Source: Acheta domesticus (taxonomy: Eukaryota; Arthropoda; Insecta; Orthoptera; Gryllidae). From it: 64,000 nt of DNA. The notes below the pieces were generated by a model. The model was given only the letters and a program-made list of their open reading frames with translations. It was not told where the DNA came from and ran no database searches. Position 1 is the stretch's first letter, and every line of letters begins with the position of its first letter. This document shows positions 34,834-46,480 of the stretch, piece after piece. Location: assembly GCA_031308135.1 (NCBI GenBank), contig JAHLJT010009419.1, positions 66,647,723 through 66,711,722 of the forward strand, given 5' to 3'. The position numbers were made by a program, and so were the translations under genes.

Positions 34834-37260
34834 CTTCAACACGTTTGGTTTGGCGGAATTATAGATCAGTGATCCATAATCTATTTTACTTCTAATAATT
34901 GATTTGTACGTTAGTAGTAAGAATTTTCTGTCAGCCCTCCAGTTGCTGTGAGCAATACATTTAAGAATATTTAGTCTCTTTTTCAGTCGTTGACCAGATT
35001 TAGGATGTGGTTCTTCCGTGTCATTTTACAATCGAAAATTAATCAAAGTATTTTGGTGTTTTGTACAGATCATAAGGTTTGTTGCCCTAATTACAAATGG
35101 GGAATTGTGTCAAGGTTGCGCTTGGAGAATAATATGCATTCAGGATTTTTGGCTGAAAACTTGAAACCAAACTTAAGGAACCAGGAGTATAATTTATTTA
35201 AAGCTTCTTGTACAGCTTCTGCAGTGGTACTGGAGTTTTTCCCTTTACAGAGGACAATTATATCAGCGCCATATTTTCAATGGTTGGTGCTTTTATATCA
35301 CGATCTGCATCATTAATGGCCAGAAGAAATAATGTAACACTTAAGACGGACCTTTGAGGTTTTCTGGTTTCGTTATACCAGATAAGTGGTTATTAACTCT
35401 CACCTGTATTCTACGGTCAAGTGTAAAACTTTTGAAAATTCAAACATATTTCCTCTGATTCCTATTTCTTGAAGTTTAGACAAGATGCGGTGTATCCTGA
35501 CTATGTCATAGGCTTTTTCGATATCTAGATTTACAACAATCACATGTTGATTATTAATAAATGCCTTTTCAATGTATGTTTCGGTACTGATAAGATGTGT
35601 GGAATGACCAGGACGAAAACCGAATTGTTTATCATTAATATTTTTTTAATTATTCATAAACCATCTAATTATTTTGTTAACAATTTTTACAGAATTTTTC
35701 ACATGTTACATGTTAATGAAATAGGTCTATACTTGTTAGTTTTCCACTGGTCTCTGTCAGGTTTTGGTACTGGCACAAGAGTTGCCGTTTTCCATATTTC
35801 AGGAAAGATACCATTATTCCATATTTATTTTATATATTGCAAGTAGGGTTTGTTTACCTTTGAAAGAGAGATTTTATAATGGCATTGGGAATATTATCAG
35901 GACCAGGTGTGCTATTAGTTGTGGACTCAATGGTATAGGTTAATTCAGATATTGAAATAGATTCAATAAGTTGACACGTCATCCAGTTTTCTTCTTAATC
36001 CAGAATAATTTATTGATTTTCCTGTTCATTTTTATATGGAATAAACTCATTGAAGTAGTTCACTGTGCTGGAATATTTTACAAATGGGTCAGCAAATTCA
36101 TTGGCAATTAGTACAGGGCCAGTGACAACTTAATTTTCATTATGTATAAAGTTAATTGTATCATTTCGTTTGTTTCCGTGAATTATTTTGACTTTTTTCC
36201 AACATTCAAATATACTATATTGACGGGATATTGTTGAAACATAGTTAGTCCAGGTTTTAGCTTTTCTGTCTTTGATGGTTCTTCTGGATGCAGCTCTGGT
36301 TCTCTTGTATTCAATTTTATTTTCAAGGATGCTTTGTTTCTTATATCTATTAATCTTATATCTTTTGCTTTCCTGACAGTCTTATCACATTTCTCTTTGC
36401 ACATGGTATCCTTTTGCTTTTGAATGAATTTTTATGTTGACAAATTGATTCGTTTGGCGCTTTGGTGATGATATCTGAGAAGGATCAAATAGTTACGTCT
36501 ATATTCCCAACATCGTTGAGAAGATATCCTGAAGATAGAGAGATGATAGAGATTGAGAAGATAGAGATTATCCTGAGTAAGAAAAACATCAATCTGATAT
36601 TGGTATTTAGTCCAGTCCGCAGTATTGAAGTTCCACTTTAAGGTAGCAGGCGGAGGTAAATAATTGCATTTGGGACTGAGGATGTTGATGAATATAGGAT
36701 AGTGATCATAAGGGTATATAATAAGGTATTCGGATGCACATCAGTTACAATTCTGGGCGAATCGGGAAGAGGATAGAGTAAGGTCAATGGCACTGAACTT
36801 ATCATTACTGATATTGATGTGAGTCGGCTATCCAGAGTTAAGAATTATCCGTTCATTGTCTTCCATAACAGATTCAATTTTTAACACTCTTGAGTCAGTT
36901 TTATATAATTTCCAATGGAAATGATGACCATTAAAATCTCAAAATAACATGAAAGGTATTGGTAACTGTTTAATGATATCGCATATTTCATTACTTTCTT
37001 CTATTCTTCTTTTATTTAAATTAGAAAAAATTGTATTGTCCATTGGAGGAGGTAAGTGGAATTGTGTTTGAAATTGGGTTGATTGCTTCTGAATTTCTTC
37101 ATTATCAGGTTCAATAGAGCTCCCCTGTTGTCAGAAGAATCCATTTCCTTTAAACCTCCAGGCCCTTTTATAGGAGATTCAATGTTTCTATGAGTTTGTG
37201 CACGATACTAAAGTGTTTATTCACAACTCACTCATGATTCAGTTCAAAACTAGTTCACAA
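34821..37260 (-). pseudogene. I-clade-like LINE, 5' part, decayed and interrupted
   Basis: Minus-strand blocks in order include endonuclease pieces (LPIPFMLF, a stop, then DFNGHHFHWKLYKTDSRVLKIE near 36,900; SAIDLTLSSSRFAQNCN near 36,760) and reverse-transcriptase pieces. The latter are a stretch near 35,250 matching the ADD active-site region, LNKLYSWFLKFGFKFSAKNPE near 35,170, RLKKRLNILKCIAHSNWRADRKF near 34,950, and SIIRSKIDYGSLIYNSAK next to the junction. The last two are typical of I-clade LINEs. Multiple stops and shifts make it a dead copy. The Jockey LINE split it after the YNSAKPNV block. The first half of the endonuclease and any ORF1 are not recognisable. Confidence 0.7.
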
Positions 37261-37427
37261 TTTTGTAAAAACAGTCGCACTACTTGACACGGCCGTATGC
37301 TGTGGACGACGAGCACCCAGGGGTTATAGTTATTCACATATTAAAATAAAACTCCAGCCAAAAAGTTAAAATTTGCAAACCAATGTTATTCATTATCGCA
37401 AATATTTGAGTTACTAATAATACATAC
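37261..37427. other. Short spacer, nothing recognised
   Basis: AT-rich DNA between the I-clade LINE remnant and the SINE. Confidence 0.5.
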
Positions 37428-37642
37428 ATTAAAGGACCCCCGGTGGCCGAGATCGCTAAAGCAGTAGTGTTGTAGCGGTCTCGGACCCAAGGATCGCGGG
37501 TTCAAGTCCCGCATCGGGCATGGTTATATTTGTGTTCGTCCTTTCACCCCCTGTCATCACCATACCATGTCATCTTAAGCCCAATAGTGGTCGCTAATGA
37601 CCTTCATGTGGTTGCGACCTTAAAATAAAAAAAAATTAAAGG
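37428..37642 (+). mobile_element. tRNA-derived SINE with 8-bp target duplication
   Basis: The head reads ccggtggccgagatcgctaa, resembling a tRNA A box (TGGCNNAGNGG), and carries a strong B box in gggttcaagtcccgc about 50 bp later. A non-tRNA body of about 100 bp ends in an A-rich tail (ttaaaataaaaaaaaa). Identical attaaagg copies flank it (37428-37435 and 37635-37642), the mark of retroposition. The internal A and B boxes would drive RNA polymerase III. It is not a functional tRNA gene because the arms do not pair as a full cloverleaf and a tail follows. The good duplication and tail suggest a fairly recent insertion. Confidence 0.75.
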
Positions 37643-38070
37643 TATAAGAGGTACGAGATAGACTCTTAATTCGGATATTGAAGCATGTTCCTTCGTTGTT
37701 ATTTGTGGAGTTTTAAACCTTAAAAACGTGAAAGATCGCAAAATTCTCTCACGGGAAATACACAAACAAATATACACTGGGAGCGAAGATAAACTTTCCA
37801 AAAACATGCACGATTTTCAAAACAGGAAACACCCTGCGCCGCTTGTGAAAACAGTGGAAGGGAGTACCAAGGTAAGAGGCAATAAAACGTGTTATTAAGG
37901 CAGTTATTAAAAAAAATGATTCCCAACTGTTGTAACAGATTGTCCGTTACAGGCTGTTGTAACACGTCCGATTATTTGTAGCTTCACGTCCGATTGTTTT
38001 TAAGTACTTCCGGCTGTCCCAAAATTTTCGAATTTAATACGAATTTATGACAAAGAAGAAAACTCGTAAT
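37643..38070. other. Spacer, no gene seen
   Basis: Contains short internal repetition (ttgtaaca at 37,930-37,970; cgtccgatt twice at about 37,966-37,998). No gene recognised. Confidence 0.45.
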
Positions 38071-39216
38071 CGTCTCCTGTATTATTTCAGCAGCATACCT
38101 TTGGGTTCCGGCTCTCACACGCAACCAATCTTTATAAATGAAAGCTCTAAAGAAAGAGAATTTCACGTAGACTTGACGAATACCATTTTGACTTTAAAAA
38201 TATGGATGATTTCTTTAAAAAAAACGCATCGAAATATTCATGTAAAATGCAACCCGCATCACATGTCAACCTATATCGGCAAATAACTCATAAACAAAGC
38301 GGTTTAGATCTTTAAAAAGTAAAATCTTAAGGCCAAAAGCCTCAAAGAAACGTTTTTCACACTTTAATCTACAAGATAAGATACTCTTCGATCCATTCAA
38401 TTAATTTTCGGTTCCACGCTTTAATACTATCAAGGCCACCTCAATATTTCAGTCCTTCCTGCTGGTAGCAATTTTTGTGGCGACACGCTTAGAAGGCTTA
38501 GATTCGACAATCTTTATTTACGCTTTCTGTTAACACCGTAGTGTGTGCAGTCTGACGAGGTTTATTTGCATAATCATTAATTCAAGATTTGCTCTCCAGC
38601 AACAACTAGAAGTTTATAGTTGCTTGATACCTATACCTATGAAGATTGTTTCTTATGCGTGTAGTGAAACTATTCAATTCACGTTTTTTCATGGTCTGTA
38701 AGTACTGTGTACTTAATTGTGTAAGGATGTGGGTGTTTAGTGAAGAGTGAAGACTGTGTTTGTGTTTTACCTGTACCAATATTTTCGTTATCATTCGATG
38801 AAATTTTCGAGTCAACGGGTTCAGACACGTAGCTTTCTCAAAAGTAAAAAGCTAATATTTTTGTGACTATCACGAAAAACTAAAACCTAATTGACAAAGA
38901 ATATTGAATAATTACTTCAAATGTCTCGAAGTAAGTGTTGGGAATTGTTCCTAGCAAATTCTCCATGATATTGAAGAAATATTTATTGAAAATTTCTTTT
39001 ACACATTAATTGCATTGTTTTTTTATTTTTATTTGTAATTGTGTTAGAAGATTGCAAGTTGCCTTGATAGATTTTAAACAAATAAACGTTTCGGTTTAAG
39101 GTTTCGTTAACTACTTTCCCTCTTAGAATGAAAATAGAAGGATAGGGATGTGTGTGATGTCTAGCATGCGATAGTTCTGGCGATAGTTATCGGGTACGCC
39201 AAGGTAGTGGGGGAAA
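38071..39216 (+). repeat. Interspersed repeat, copy 2 (Helitron-like family)
   Basis: Up to 39018 it aligns with 29027-29976. Beyond that it aligns with the tail of copy 3, including ggatagggatg, catgcgatagttc and cgggtacgc, ending at about 39,216. The terminal hairpin and CTAG of copy 3 are degenerate here. No conserved frame exists between copies, so I treat it as a non-autonomous element. Confidence 0.65.
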
Positions 39217-39880
39217 ACTTGTGTTATGGCACAACACAAAGAACCAACTTATTAAAGTAGCTAAAGTAAAATAGCTTGAAATAAATGGAAAACAAAAATC
39301 AGAACGCGCTAGCCTACAATACTACGTGAATCAATTAAAAAACAACTAAATTTAAAATTATAGAAAGAATAGTGCAAGTCACCCGACAACTGCCAACGAT
39401 CGCAGTCCAAACGCACGATTTAAATGTTGGCGGTATCTGGAAGTACACCAACGCCCAGCTGCAAACTCATATCGTAAATAAATCACCGTTTGATATTAAA
39501 CTCAAGGTGTCGGTTCGTTAAGATATTAAAAATTCAAAAACATTCTTTGAGCAACATTCCCATGTACCGAAGTGGGCTTCCTAATGCCTACTAAATTGTT
39601 TCTAATGCTAACAAAAGGTATTTAGTACTCAAAGGTGAAAACATTAATTTGATTATTTTTTGACTCGGAATTGCTTTTCTTGAGGTACGTAAGAACGCAG
39701 AAAATAATTCAATACTTTTTAGTATAAAAATAATTTTTCAATTTTCTCACCCCAGCAAGCTGGTACCCTGACTCTCCAAAACCCACTCGGTTCTTCATAA
39801 CAAATCAAGGAAAGTTAAATGATATTGCATTGAGTAGGTCTGTTCTTGCCCGATAAAGGTATTTTCGCACTACTTTACTT
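39217..39880. other. Spacer, no gene seen
   Basis: AT-rich; no gene or element recognised. Confidence 0.5.
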
Positions 39881-40188
39881 GGCTTTCTCAAGAGTAAACA
39901 CCTTTTCTATTATTTGACTATCAAGGAAAGCGAAAAGCTAACTCTCAAGGAAGATTGAAACATTTCTTCAAATGTTGTTTTTAAATAAGTATGAATTATT
40001 CCAAGAACACCTCTCTATAATGTTGAATAAACTTTAATTGAAATTGTTTCAAACATCAATTGCATTGTAATTTTGTTTGATATTCTGTAAGTACATTATT
40101 AGTTCCTCTCCTTTATGGAACGGACAGACAAATGGATAGGGAAAGGGTGGGATTTAACATGCGAGATTTCTCGCACGGGTACGCTAGT
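39881..40188 (+). mobile_element. Helitron-like 3' end (5'-truncated copy 3)
   Basis: It starts in the ggctttctcaagagt block shared with copies 1 and 2, shares gcattgt with both and ends with a 6-bp hairpin (tgcgag 40160-40165, loop attt, ctcgca 40170-40175). About 8 nt later comes CTAG followed by T (40184-40188). A subterminal hairpin followed by CTRR-T is the classical Helitron 3' terminus. A matching 5' TC end was not found, no Rep/helicase protein is present, and the window alone cannot prove rolling-circle transposition. Confidence 0.45.
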
Positions 40189-43100
40189 ATCCATTTAAAA
40201 CGAAATACCACAGATCCTTTATACTCTGAATTTTATTTTTAAACCTACATACTCAAATGTTTTGTATATCTCTTATCAAATTATACCCATATTCTTGTTT
40301 ACGATTTCACACTCTACTTCAGCATATCACTGGATAATTATTGTACGAGTGTTCAACATCGCAAATACTTTTTTATGTTCGTCAATGTTTTTAGGTGTAA
40401 GTTCTGCAAAATTTGTGGTTGGTTAAAGAACGTTTGTTGCGAAGAATAATAAAAACTAAAGAATGTCATATTAATATAATATTGATTCAAAAATATATAC
40501 ATTATTCTTGCAATATAATGTAAGCAAATTAATAATTGCATTACCGTTCAATTGATCTAATTTTAGGTTTATTTCTTGTGTAAACAAGAAGTCATGTGAA
40601 TACGTTATAAATGATAACACATAAAAAATGCATTTTAACCTCTCTACATTTATTCAAGATATTTATTTATTTTCCATATACTGAATAGGTATTCCATCTG
40701 TTGCATGTTGATCACCATAGTGCCAACACTTAAACATCTTACTGAAAAAGAAGAAATATCTTTAATTTAATTCTCAAGACATCCTATTGCTTCTTATCTA
40801 CCTTTTCAGAAATTTTAAATTTAACACTTCTCTTTTATTTGGCGTTCCTTTTGAACATAAAACTATTCAATTGATTATGTCCATAAATTTAATCTCTCTC
40901 GTTTCTAAGTTTTGAAATAGTGAATCGTGTTTCTTCATATAACTTAGATTTATAGTGTTAACAAAAAGGATTGTGTACAAGGATTAAGTGAAGATACGTT
41001 GTTTGTTTAAAATAAACAAATTTTATTTTGTAAATTTTCGCCTGCTTTAGTTGTTGTCAAAACGCGTGCTGGGTGGACAATGGATAAGACGTTCGTGCCA
41101 TATACACATATGGCATTATCTCTTGAGCGCAACCATTATGCACTGAAATTTGACGGGTCAAATCTTGATACAGTCATACTATCCGAACACCTGCACATTT
41201 TCCTTAGCTGCCGAACACATGTACAGGGTGGGTTGCTTATCAATCATGGGCAAATGCCATGTATAACTTCGTTGTAAGCAATTTCCCATGACATCTTCAT
41301 TGGCAAAACGTAATGAAATATACCTTTATCATCGTCTCATCAAAAGTGTGGTTGTAATTATGGCCTGTTCCAAATTTATATTAAGATTTGGGCGCCAGAA
41401 ACAGGTTACATTAATTACTACCAAAGTTTTCCCATCTAATTTAAAAAAAATTGTATAAACATCCAGCTAGCTTGGGTCGATGGGTCCGGATACAAATACT
41501 CGCTATCGCCTCGATAGCCGATTACCTGATCTGCCAACTATACAGTATGGCGTGGAATCTGAAATGTAATAATTATATGCTTCCAACTAATTAAAGATTA
41601 TGATTGACAAATGAAAACTCCTTTCATTTCCAAAGAACAAAATTCAATAATTTATTTAACGTTAAGTTTTAACAATTAATTTTATGGTCATGACCTTTTA
41701 AATACGTTATCTCTTTTGTACTGCAGTATTTCTTTCCCGTTTTGCTTGCCGACGCTCCGTAGTCGCTTCTCACTTGACCGTTGTTGGTTCCAAGTTTTGC
41801 TTCTTTCTTCCGGTCTTGCGCTGCTGCTGACACGTCCAGTCCACACTGCATAAACTATTTGTCGGTTCTTATCCGATGCTCCCGGTTCCTAATCTTTCCC
41901 ACTGGTTATGTAAAACATTAAAGTTCAACTGCAATATCCGAAAAACTGTGCAAGTCCTCCGCGAATTCACTTCTGGCAAATAATTCTCAGAGTCCATTAA
42001 AAAACTATTACTTTTCTCACAAAAATATACAAGTCCCACTTTCCTAATATAATGTCCGCAAACGATCTTTACATCACGTCATCTACTATCAAAATCCGCG
42101 ATCTTCACACCACGACACCCAGAATCAGAATGTTCTGTTCAATGTGTTCTTTAACCCTTTATGGTTCGGTAAGCGTCCCTCATTCTATTTTTTCAAAACA
42201 CAGCGGCAAAATTAGACTGTCTAATCTTCACTAGCCAACCCGTGCGTCTCTTACGAACCCAAGTAGCTACGACCCCGTCATTCATTCGTTTTTGAACCAA
42301 TCACATCTTATTTTCTTTAGCTATCTAGCCAGCGTCCGGACATCTTCAAGGCCTGTGTACAGTTTGTTGACCTTGCCAACCTCTGCGCTGTCGTTGCTAA
42401 GGCCGCATACCGCCATATTGCATACCCATTTATCCACCCCATGTACAGCTAATATCATTAAATAAAATTTATAATATTCTGGTATATCACAGTAATTACT
42501 TTCGATCCCTCTACATGCCCTAGAAGTTTGTAATATTTGTTCTGAGAGATTCATTGTATTTAATAAACTCTAAACATCTTGTAGTATTATGAAAATAATA
42601 TTGATCAGTTATTAATTAAAAGTTTCATTAAAAATTCGAAAATTAATTTCATATTCTAATACGTATTTTGCAAGAATAATTCATTACATTAACGTAACAC
42701 TCGTAGTAGACAAATGAGTACTAACTGACGTTGAGAAATAGTCGTGTTGTTATCAAATGCATATGTTCGAAAGGAAATTATTTCTCTACGAATACGTATT
42801 CATCGAAAAAATTAATTGCCTTTCACTGAGAAGATTCTAGAGGTGACGCGTTTTTATCTTTTATATAAATTAGTATTTTTTATAACGTTTGTGGGATAAC
42901 TTGTGTCTTGCAACGTGTGTCTTGCGATATTTCAACAAACATTTTTGGCGAAGGAAATGCCTAATACAGGCAATAGAAACATATATGAGTAACCTACCTT
43001 CCAAAGAATGTTTATTCAGCTTGGTTACGACGGCTTGCCCATTCAAAGAAAGAACTTTTGATGAATAGCGTTATTTGATTCTTTTTTAACTTTAGAAAAG

Positions 43101-44678
43101 TGTACAAATGTCAGAAACATTCTTTTGGATGAACAAACAATACGGCAGCAGTTGTATGAACGTCACAACCTTCATATCGACTGAGTTATTACGTATAGAT
43201 GATTGCACTAAAAAAATGTAGTTTTTAATCTTTATTTTGACTTTCTGTAGGTAAGCTTTTCTAAGATGTGAAAGATACTTTTGTTACGCGAATTGAAGTT
43301 TGACTTATTAGCTGTTACAATATATGGTTTACACTAACTGTTTATTATTCAGATTAGATCTGATATTCCGGAAAAAGCGTGTTCGTATTTTCTGCAACGC
43401 TTGCACAACTACGTCCATTTAACCGCTCAGATATTTCAGGATTTATTTTCACTTCAGTAAACACAAAATTTATTACACCTGTTCTGCTCTTTCGTCGAGA
43501 TGCGCGATAAAGGTTATTTACAACCAGTGAAGACAAAAACGCTGCAAGTACGCAGATGTAGATAACTCTTGATATTCTTGGGCTTTGTGAATGCAATAGA
43601 TACCGAATCTACATTTGCCCAGCTAGGTGAATAGATTATATGCTCAGGCAAGTTGTAGAAACATTTTACTTTCTCCAAACAGAATTTTAACTTTTAGAGT
43701 TGTCGATACCACGCTATTCTGGACATTATCAAGAGTCATTCATTGTTTTATATTATTATTTTAATCCCATTAAATTCCACAATTCTTTTTATTAAAAAAT
43801 AATAATTAATTATTTCAGACATCAGTTTTTCCCTACTTTGTACAACGTTCCGATAAAGAATTTTTGTCTTTGTGAAGTATTAGAAAGAAAATATTACAAT
43901 TATTCTAAAGGATTGATCATACAGTTACACACATTTATATATTATTTTATTCTATATGTAAAGGAATTGATTTGATGGGATAGAAATAGTAATAAAATGT
44001 TTTTATTACAGTGTTATAATCTACAAATATTCATTGTTATTTTAGGAGTTTTACGCAACACTTAAACATATTGTAGGGAAGATACTCGTCAATATTAACT
44101 AATAAAAAGTTACTTTCAATTTCAGAATGCCTATCTACGGAACGCGTACGGAATCTCGTTAGGGAAAATGTTCCTGAGGATTTAATTTTGCCTCGATTCT
44201 GTCACGGATCGTTTTTATTCTGAAAGTTCGGTGTGGATTTTCCGCCTTGTGAACCAGGCTTCAACCAGGATCAAATCCGCTAACTAGAAAGAGAAAGTCT
44301 GTGAACTACGCCTTAATCTACTGATAATTCCTGCATGGAGTTTTGAGAAGTCGGATTTGTAGAGAATTTGACTTCTCCTCTTCTTCCTCATTGATCCATG
44401 GCTCTGTCAATAATTGAAGCACAGAACACCAGAACTATAGAAGTTCACCCTCAATGTAACATTGTGAAAACAAAGTTTATCCTAGCGCTCCTAGTGGCTT
44501 TGCAAAGACCTCCACCACCTCTCATAACCTTATACAAATGCAATTTAGTATAACTAGAAAATCGTCAAAATTTGTCGGTGTATATACCCGCTCATCTCTA
44601 CATTGCTCATATTCGCATTTTTAAATAATCATTGATTTTCGAACCTACAAAATTCGCAATCTACGCTTTGCTAATCTC

Positions 44679-44682
<4 letters not shown>
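40189..44682. other. Intergenic, no gene seen
   Basis: About 4.5 kb of AT-rich DNA with only short frames lacking domains. A slightly C-richer block lies at 41,690-42,430. No element that I can name. Confidence 0.5.
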
Positions 44683-44716
<34 letters not shown>

Positions 44717-44721
44717 ACACA
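44683..44721. repeat. (CA)n microsatellite
   Basis: About 39 bp of CA repeat with one interruption. Confidence 0.95.
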
Positions 44722-44900
44722 TGCTTGCTTGCATCAGATGACAAAATAATTGCTTTCGATAGACCGATTATAGACCGATCGCAAGTCGCACAACAAAACG
44801 ATGAGATGAGTAAATGACAGTAAATAGACGTTTTTTAGTTTTAATATATTATTCATATTAACATACGTAAACTGGTAATAAGATAAAGTTATAACACAAA

Positions 44901-46106
44901 TGAATCAGTCATTTCAGAAACACCTCATCTCCAAAAAAGTAAACTTTCGATAAACTAAAAAAAACTGTCCTAAGACATTAAAATTAGCCATATTCATAAT
45001 TTTTGTATTTTAATACATGCATTTTGGGTTTCTCCACTTGTTTAAACAGAAACAAATGTATTTACACAGTTAGACATGTCAAAATTAACTATAAAGTTTA
45101 TTGGAGATGTGTTGTTTCTTAAATGACTGACGTAATGTGGAGTTAATATGCACAAAATATTGGTAAGAAATAATATAAGAAGGAAAAACAGATTTATTAC
45201 AAGAAATATTTGATACGCCTATAATGTAAACATAATGGTACAACATTACTGACAATATTTTGGTGTTATTTTCATTAATTTTTCACTATATTTTTTTATT
45301 TTCATCCTTGTCGACACTTGGACAGTCATAAATTTTTTAGTAAAACTCATCAACTATATCTTCAGGAAGGTAATATTTTAGTTTTCTGAGATCATGGACT
45401 TTTTTATGTTTATTGGCACTCAATGCTGTGGGTAAGCACAAGCTTTAGGAAGGTCTGGAGAGCCGGCAACTGAATTTTGCAAGTCAAAACTGTGTTCAGT
45501 TAGTCCATAAATGAAATGTTTTGCTTTAACTTCACACACATGTTTGTTAGAATATGTGAGCTCTATGAAACTCAAAATGTTGAATTTTTGTTTGTTTTCC
45601 TTTAAATGCTTCTTGCTTCAGTCTCAGTCGACACATTATTTTTATATTACTGTGGCCACCACGATTTAAAATCCTTCGCCTTTTCACTTTCCACAAGTTC
45701 TACTTGAAATTTGTCCGGAACTACTGTAGAATAAAGCATTAGTTCTGCATATTGTTCACACTTATATTCAAATCGTTTCAATCCCTTTTATGCTTTAAAT
45801 GGCGCGATTTCACATCATTCTCACTACAAATCATTTTGCACAGAATACGTTGGAGAAAACAACAAATGCAACTGCTTACTGCGGCTCTGCGCCAGTGCTG
45901 CCACTCACTGCAAAGTCATTTGAGAAACAACACATCTCCGGGAGATTCCTCAAAAGACTGCAAATTTTAACATCTCATTGTTATGTACCTTTCCATTGGA
46001 GATGTTTTGCGTGGAATTGATGAGTTTAGCTCTAACCAATAAATCTGGATGTATAACTCAATTTTGAAAAAAAATGGAAATGAGGTGTTTCTCAAACGAC
46101 TGATTC
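44901..46106. mobile_element. 1.2-kb element with alternating 28-nt repeats around a decayed frame
   Basis: Four related copies of a motif close to TCAGTCATTTGAGAAACA followed by CACCTCATCTCC or CACATCTCC occur in alternating orientation. They lie at 44901-44932 (+), 45103-45130 (-), 45914-45939 (+) and 46076-46106 (-), with a weak fifth near 45,997-46,010. The outermost pair form inverted terminal repeats of about 30 bp; the inner pair form subterminal inverted repeats. Between them lies a decayed minus-strand coding remnant (45290-45860). Terminal plus subterminal repeats suggest a DNA transposon whose transposase binds the motif. I could not assign a superfamily, and target duplication is unclear. 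Confidence 0.55.
45290..45860 (-). pseudogene. Decayed reading frame of an unnamed insect repeat protein
   Basis: On the minus strand, blocks in changing frames read CKMICSENDVKSRHLKHKR, RFEYKCEQYAELMLYSTV, PDKFQVELVESEKAKDFK followed by SWWP, then HDLRKLKYYLPEDIVDEFY, a stop, and KIYDCPSVDKDE. The final block resembles a conserved C-terminal pattern (LKKLL-YIP-EY--FYD-I--WP) I associate with uncharacterised multi-copy arthropod proteins. I do not know their function. Frameshifts and stops make this copy non-functional. Its position inside inverted 28-nt repeats suggests it belongs to the surrounding element. Confidence 0.45.
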
Positions 46107-46109
46107 AAA

Positions 46110-46480
46110 TAAAGGGCCACTACATCTTTCACTTAAAAAAGAAGTAGTGCCATAACAGGTAATACTTTCATGTAATTTATAACTTTTCCAGTTTTCGAAA
46201 TTTCGGAGAGTTCAACGTAAGTGACACCTGCGCCACTTTTAATCGCTCTTTACTCAATCCGAGGAAAAATTTAATAAAAAATGTTGAGCCATTTTTGAAA
46301 CAAATTAAAATTTGAGACTTCAGGCAAAGAACCCCCAACATTAAAATCCTTTTCAAAACCACAGGATCGCCAAAGGCGTGATTACGCGCGGGCGGTTCCA
46401 AGAACGCCGGCCGCACTACCCGGGAGACGTGCGCGAGGCATCCGGGGGGCTTCCTGTCGGGGCTGTAACGGTCACGAATC
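46110..46480 (+). repeat. Dispersed repeat, copy A (partner at 59.8 kb)
   Basis: Sequence from about 46,180 to 46,350 aligns loosely with 59,930-60,080, sharing tttcgaaatttcggag / tttcgaaaaatcagag, aaatttaataaaaaa and acccccaa-attaaaat blocks in the same order. Beyond that it enters a CpG-rich stretch (46,370-46,480), which is not ribosomal DNA as far as I can tell. Family unknown. Confidence 0.4.

Noticed and set aside
37433..37520. A functional tRNA gene
   Set aside because: A and B boxes are present, but acceptor and anticodon arms do not pair well, and a SINE body, A tail and target duplication follow.
46370..46480. Ribosomal RNA fragment
   Set aside because: It is GC-rich, but I could not match it to conserved 18S or 28S blocks.
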